DNA of 7,269 bases from CAYNOZ01 sp964398955 (GTDB lineage Archaea; Methanobacteriota_B; Thermococci; Thermococcales; CAYNOZ01), in assembly GCA_964398955.1 (NCBI GenBank), contig CAYNOZ010000071.1, positions 1-7,269 of the forward strand, in the 5' to 3' direction. Shown here one piece after another: positions 4,634-7,269 of this stretch (its first letter is position 1; each line of letters begins with the position of its first letter). The notes beneath the pieces were generated by a model that was not told the origin of the DNA, made no database searches, and saw only the letters and a list, made by a program, of their open reading frames with translations. Position numbers and translations under genes: made by a program.

Positions 4634-6094
4634 ATGGTTTTTTCGGGTTTGTTTGAGCGTGTGAGTGGTTTGTTTCGTAGTAAGGAGGATTTGGATTTGG
4701 TTTGTGGTCCTGTTGGTGAGAATTTGTATTATTTGGCTTTGCCTATTGTGATTATTAATTTGTTGCAGACTGCTTATAATATTGCTGATACTTTTTGGTT
4801 GGGTCAGTATTCTAAGGAGGCTTTGGCTGCTATTACTTTTGCTTTTCCTTTGGTTTTTTTCTTGATTTCTTTGGGTATGGGTTTGTCTGTTGCTGGTAAT
4901 GTGTTGGTTTCGCAGTTTGAGGGTAGTGGTCAGTTTGGTCGTAGGGATTTTGCTGCTTCTCAGGCTGTTACTTTTAGTTTTTTTGTTTCTATTTTCATTG
5001 GTTTGTTCGGTTATTTCTTTATGCCTTTTATTATTAATTTGTTAGGAGCTGAGGGTGTTGTTGCTGTTTCCGCTATTAGCTATATGAGAGTTATCTCTAT
5101 GGGTATCTTCTTCATGTTCGGGTTTGCTGTCTTTATGTCATTAATGCGTGGTTACGGAGATGTTGTCACCCCTATGGTTATAATGTTTGCAACTGTTGTA
5201 GTGAACATCATTTTAGATCCTATATTGATTAATGGCTGGTTATGGTTTCCTGAAATGGGAGTACGTGGGGCTGCAATAGCAACAATATTCTCAAGAGCAT
5301 TAGCCTTAGTCACTGGATTATACGTGTTGTTTACTGGGAAGAGAGGTATACAGATTCATTGGAGTAGAATGAGACCGGATTTTGACATATTCAAGAAGAT
5401 GGTTGATATTGGTGTTCCCGCTACAGCCGGTGGAGCTGGAAGAGCCGTATCCGTAAACCTAATAGTAGCAGTCGTAGGAAACGTTTTCAGTAACACAGTT
5501 GTATCTGGTTACGGTATCGGTGTCAGACTCTTTTCATTAATTTTCTTGCCAGCTATCGCTGGTGGATGGGCTGTATCAACTATGACCGGACAAAATCTTG
5601 GCGCTGAAAAACCACATAGAGCCGAAAAGGCAGCAAACCTAGCAGCAAAATACATGTTCATAATACTATCAGCACTAGGAGTAATATCATTCATTTTTGC
5701 CGGACAAATTGCAGCGATCTTCTCCAAAAACCCAGACGTTATCAGGGTAGCAACACAATTCCTGAGATGGGTTTCACTAACATTCGGCTTCATGGGAATA
5801 CTAAAAAGCTACACAGGAAGTCTAAGAGGGGCAGGAAACACAATAGAAGCAGCAATAATATCAGTAAGCGTACTAGGCCTAATAAGACTACCAATAGCAT
5901 ACTTCGGATCAATAAACATAGGCCAACTAGGACTATGGATCTCATTCGGAATATCAAACATCCTAGGAGCACTACTCGGATGGGGATACTACCAAAGAGG
6001 AACATGGAAAGAAGCAGTAATAACAAAAGAAAAAAGAGACAAAGGAATGGTCGCAGAAGAATGCGACGAATACGAAAGCACAATCTCCGACTAA
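4634..6094 (+). CDS. MATE family multidrug/metabolite efflux transporter
   Basis: A 486-residue inner-membrane antiporter, expected to export cationic drugs or metabolites in exchange for sodium ions or protons. Length and about 12 hydrophobic segments fit the family, with the usual two related halves. The N-terminal block GPVGENLYYLALPIVIINLL and TAYNIADTFWLGQYSKEALA is strongly haloarchaeal-like. Further family marks are MRGYGDVVTPM (171-181), N191 and D195 in NIILDPILI, GQNLGAEKPHRAEKA (319-333) and LRGAGNTIEAA (397-407). D52 in the first helix and the N191/D195 pair with NxxxD spacing correspond to D41, N180 and D184 of the Pyrococcus furiosus transporter, so the N-lobe cation site looks intact. 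The tail after about residue 453 is charged and cytosolic. No adjacent regulator or partner gene is present, and its substrate cannot be read from the sequence. The first third is G/T-rich (GGT, GTT, TTG) and the last third A/C-rich (GGA, CTA, ATA). Confidence 0.95.
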   Translation: MVFSGLFERVSGLFRSKEDLDLVCGPVGENLYYLALPIVIINLLQTAYNIADTFWLGQYSKEALAAITFAFPLVFFLISLGMGLSVAGNVLVSQFEGSGQFGRRDFAASQAVTFSFFVSIFIGLFGYFFMPFIINLLGAEGVVAVSAISYMRVISMGIFFMFGFAVFMSLMRGYGDVVTPMVIMFATVVVNIILDPILINGWLWFPEMGVRGAAIATIFSRALALVTGLYVLFTGKRGIQIHWSRMRPDFDIFKKMVDIGVPATAGGAGRAVSVNLIVAVVGNVFSNTVVSGYGIGVRLFSLIFLPAIAGGWAVSTMTGQNLGAEKPHRAEKAANLAAKYMFIILSALGVISFIFAGQIAAIFSKNPDVIRVATQFLRWVSLTFGFMGILKSYTGSLRGAGNTIEAAIISVSVLGLIRLPIAYFGSINIGQLGLWISFGISNILGALLGWGYYQRGTWKEAVITKEKRDKGMVAEECDEYESTISD

Positions 6095-6715
6095 AAAAAA
6101 GAAAGAAAAATAAAAACAAAAATAAAACACCAGAAAAATTATTTTCCCACTTCAAACATCATGGATACACATATCGAATCCTCAACAATTATTAATAAAT
6201 ATTACGATGATACTGAAATTTTTTTATCTTTAGGTAGTCGCTTGGCATCTTAGTCCAATTTGAGACTTAAATTGACTAAAAAATAATTAGAAAGTAGGAT
6301 GAAGAATAAAGCTTTTTAAATATATTTAAAGAAGTATTGGAACAGTTTGATTGGTACAATTTTTAAGTAGTTAATTTTGAGTATTTTTACGGTTTTTATG
6401 ATCTTACATTTTTACATGAGGTGGTGTTGGTAGATATAATTTTATTTAATGGATTAATTTAGATAAGGAACGGAAGAAATTTTTAGTATTTTAAAGAATA
6501 TTTATGGCTGAATAAAGTTAGATAAACATTACAAATAACTATAGAACTAACTAAATATTTTTTAACAAAAATAATCGAAATCAGATTGATATTTGATATT
6601 TTTAGAGTTAGAACTAACATTAGAGTATTCTAACTATATCTTTTACTCACCTAAATTCTTAAAAGGAGATAAATATTATTTGGATTTGATTAGGAAAAGA
6701 AATAAAAATGAATAA
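6095..6715. other. AT-rich gap of about 620 bases, no supported gene
   Basis: Starts with an A-rich tail after the MATE stop, then a seven-T run at 6219-6225 that is the first good plus-strand terminator candidate. A hairpin TAGTCCAATTT / AAATTGACTA (6251-6261 with 6269-6278, one bulged C) lies shortly after it. A TATA-like region is at 6310-6330. AGAACTAAC occurs twice (6543-6551, 6610-6618), the second copy within an inverted repeat GTTAGAA/TTCTAAC (6607-6613, 6628-6634). AAGGAGAT at 6663-6670 looks like a strong ribosome site but is followed only by an 11-codon TTG-initiated ORF. No decayed gene is recognisable. Confidence 0.5.
6219..6225 (+). terminator. T-run downstream of the MATE gene
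   Basis: Seven T's, 125 bases after the MATE stop, in an otherwise A-rich stretch. It is the first T-tract of this length on the coding strand and a plausible archaeal terminator. Confidence 0.35.
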
Positions 6716-6745
6716 TATAAATAATTAGAAGTAGTACTTATATAA
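6716..6745 (+). promoter_or_regulatory. Promoter of the GLUG surface protein gene (two TATA candidates)
   Basis: TATAAATA at 6716-6723 predicts a start near 6746 and a leader of about 25 bases that keeps the GAGGT ribosome site. TTATATAA at 6738-6745 is the better TATA match but predicts a start near 6768, which would remove that site and give a leaderless mRNA. Confidence 0.55.
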
Positions 6746-6759
6746 ATTGATTTTATTTA

Positions 6760-6764
6760 GAGGT
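6760..6764 (+). promoter_or_regulatory. Ribosome binding site of the GLUG protein gene
   Basis: GAGGT with six bases to the ATG at 6771, supporting that start. Confidence 0.6.
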
Positions 6765-6770
6765 TATAAA

Positions 6771-7269
6771 ATGAGACACAGAAAAGCTTTATTCTTATTA
6801 TTCATATCAATTGCTTTAATAGTTAGCTCTGCAGGAACAGTAACAGCATTCTCAGGCAACGGATCAGGAACAGAAGACGACCCATACAACATCACCACAC
6901 TATCTCAGTTAAATGAAACACGAAACAACCTAACCGCACACTACCAATTAGTATCAGACATAGACGCCTCAGAAACAAGTACATGGAATTCAGGAAAAGG
7001 ATTCAAACCAATCGGAAACTCATCAAGCCCATTCAATGATAGTTTTGATGGTAACGGTTACACGATCTCCAACCTATACATCAACCGCACAGAAACAAAT
7101 AATGTAGGACTATTCGGACACTTAAATGGAACAGTAGCGAATGTCTCACTAAAAAACGTGGACATTACCGGTAACAACACAGTAGGAGGACTCGTTGGAA
7201 AACATGATTCAGATGATGAAAATATTGTGGATTCTTCCGTAACAGGCAAAGTCAATGGAAGTATAATCG
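6771..7269 (+). CDS. Secreted GLUG-repeat surface glycoprotein, 5' part only
   Basis: The reading frame is open to the window edge, so only the first 166 residues are seen. Residues 1-26 form a signal peptide: basic MRHRK, a hydrophobic core, then TVTA before a likely cut ahead of FSGNG. Next comes the block typical of archaeal and bacterial GLUG adhesins: GSGTEDDPYNITTLSQLN (31-48), YQLVSDIDAS (58-67), a GFKPIG (77-82) and FDGNGYTISNLYINR (92-106) segment, then the first GLUG unit, NVGLFGHLNGTVANVSL (111-127) and NTVGGLVG (136-143). Such repeats fold into a beta-solenoid, so a long adhesin or S-layer-associated protein is expected. Ten N-glycosylation sequons (N-x-S/T) are spread over residues 40-164 (N40, N48, N53, N83, N105, N119, N124, N135 and N162 are clear), which fits an archaeal surface glycoprotein. 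Membrane anchor and full length lie outside the window. Confidence 0.88.
   Translation, partial: MRHRKALFLLFISIALIVSSAGTVTAFSGNGSGTEDDPYNITTLSQLNETRNNLTAHYQLVSDIDASETSTWNSGKGFKPIGNSSSPFNDSFDGNGYTISNLYINRTETNNVGLFGHLNGTVANVSLKNVDITGNNTVGGLVGKHDSDDENIVDSSVTGKVNGSII

Noticed and set aside
5790..6155. Minus-strand and other-frame ORFs overlapping the 3' half of the MATE gene
   Set aside because: They are low-complexity (Leu/Phe- or Arg/Lys/Asn-rich) shadows produced by the A/C-rich codons of the real gene.
6680..6715. An 11-codon TTG-initiated ORF after the AAGGAGAT site
   Set aside because: Too short and without an ATG; nothing beyond the ribosome-site match supports it.
1..7269. CRISPR array, transposase, tRNA or rRNA genes
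   Set aside because: No regularly spaced repeats, transposase motifs or conserved RNA gene patterns were found on either strand.

Overview
The window reads as archaeal DNA from an AT-rich genome. Intergenic regions carry TATA-box promoters of archaeal type (for example around 4575-4583 and 6738-6745), starts are preceded by GGAGGT-type ribosome binding sites that fit an archaeal 16S tail, and probable transcript ends are T-tracts. The MATE transporter, the acidic photolyase and the GLUG-type surface glycoprotein resemble halophilic euryarchaeal and nanohaloarchaeal proteins as I remember them. The AT-richness argues against a typical haloarchaeon. I therefore suggest a nanohaloarchaeal or other DPANN/euryarchaeal origin, without a firm placement.

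Layout from left to right: (1) 74-1459, minus: a homocitrate/2-isopropylmalate synthase-type enzyme with a C-terminal Lrp/AsnC-like (RAM) domain. (2) 1460-1872: a gap with a possible small minus-strand transcript (36-codon ORF or structured RNA) that has its own TATA box, plus the T-tract end of the next gene. (3) 1873-3315, minus: a photolyase of the PhrB/FeS-BCP family that appears to have lost three of the four cysteine positions for the iron-sulfur cluster. (4) 3316-3587: a divergent promoter region with several dyads. (5) 3588-3899, plus: a small cold-shock-domain protein ending in one transmembrane helix. (6) 3996-4125: a GC- and G-rich island with a 16-bp closing stem and inner hairpins, probably an unrecognised structured RNA with its own promoter. 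(7) 4126-4633: a T/G-rich gap leading to (8) 4634-6094, plus: a MATE-family exporter. (9) 6095-6770: a very AT-rich gap with no supported gene. (10) 6771 to the window end, plus: the start of a secreted GLUG-repeat protein rich in N-glycosylation sequons.

The genes look like separate transcription units, not one operon or pathway: amino-acid biosynthesis, light-dependent DNA repair, RNA binding at the membrane, drug/metabolite export and a cell-surface adhesin. I found no transposase, CRISPR array, tRNA or rRNA. The strongest candidates for something undescribed are the structured RNA at 3996-4125, the photolyase without a normal Fe-S site, and a sharp switch in synonymous base usage (G/T-rich to A/C-rich) inside both the synthase and the MATE genes.
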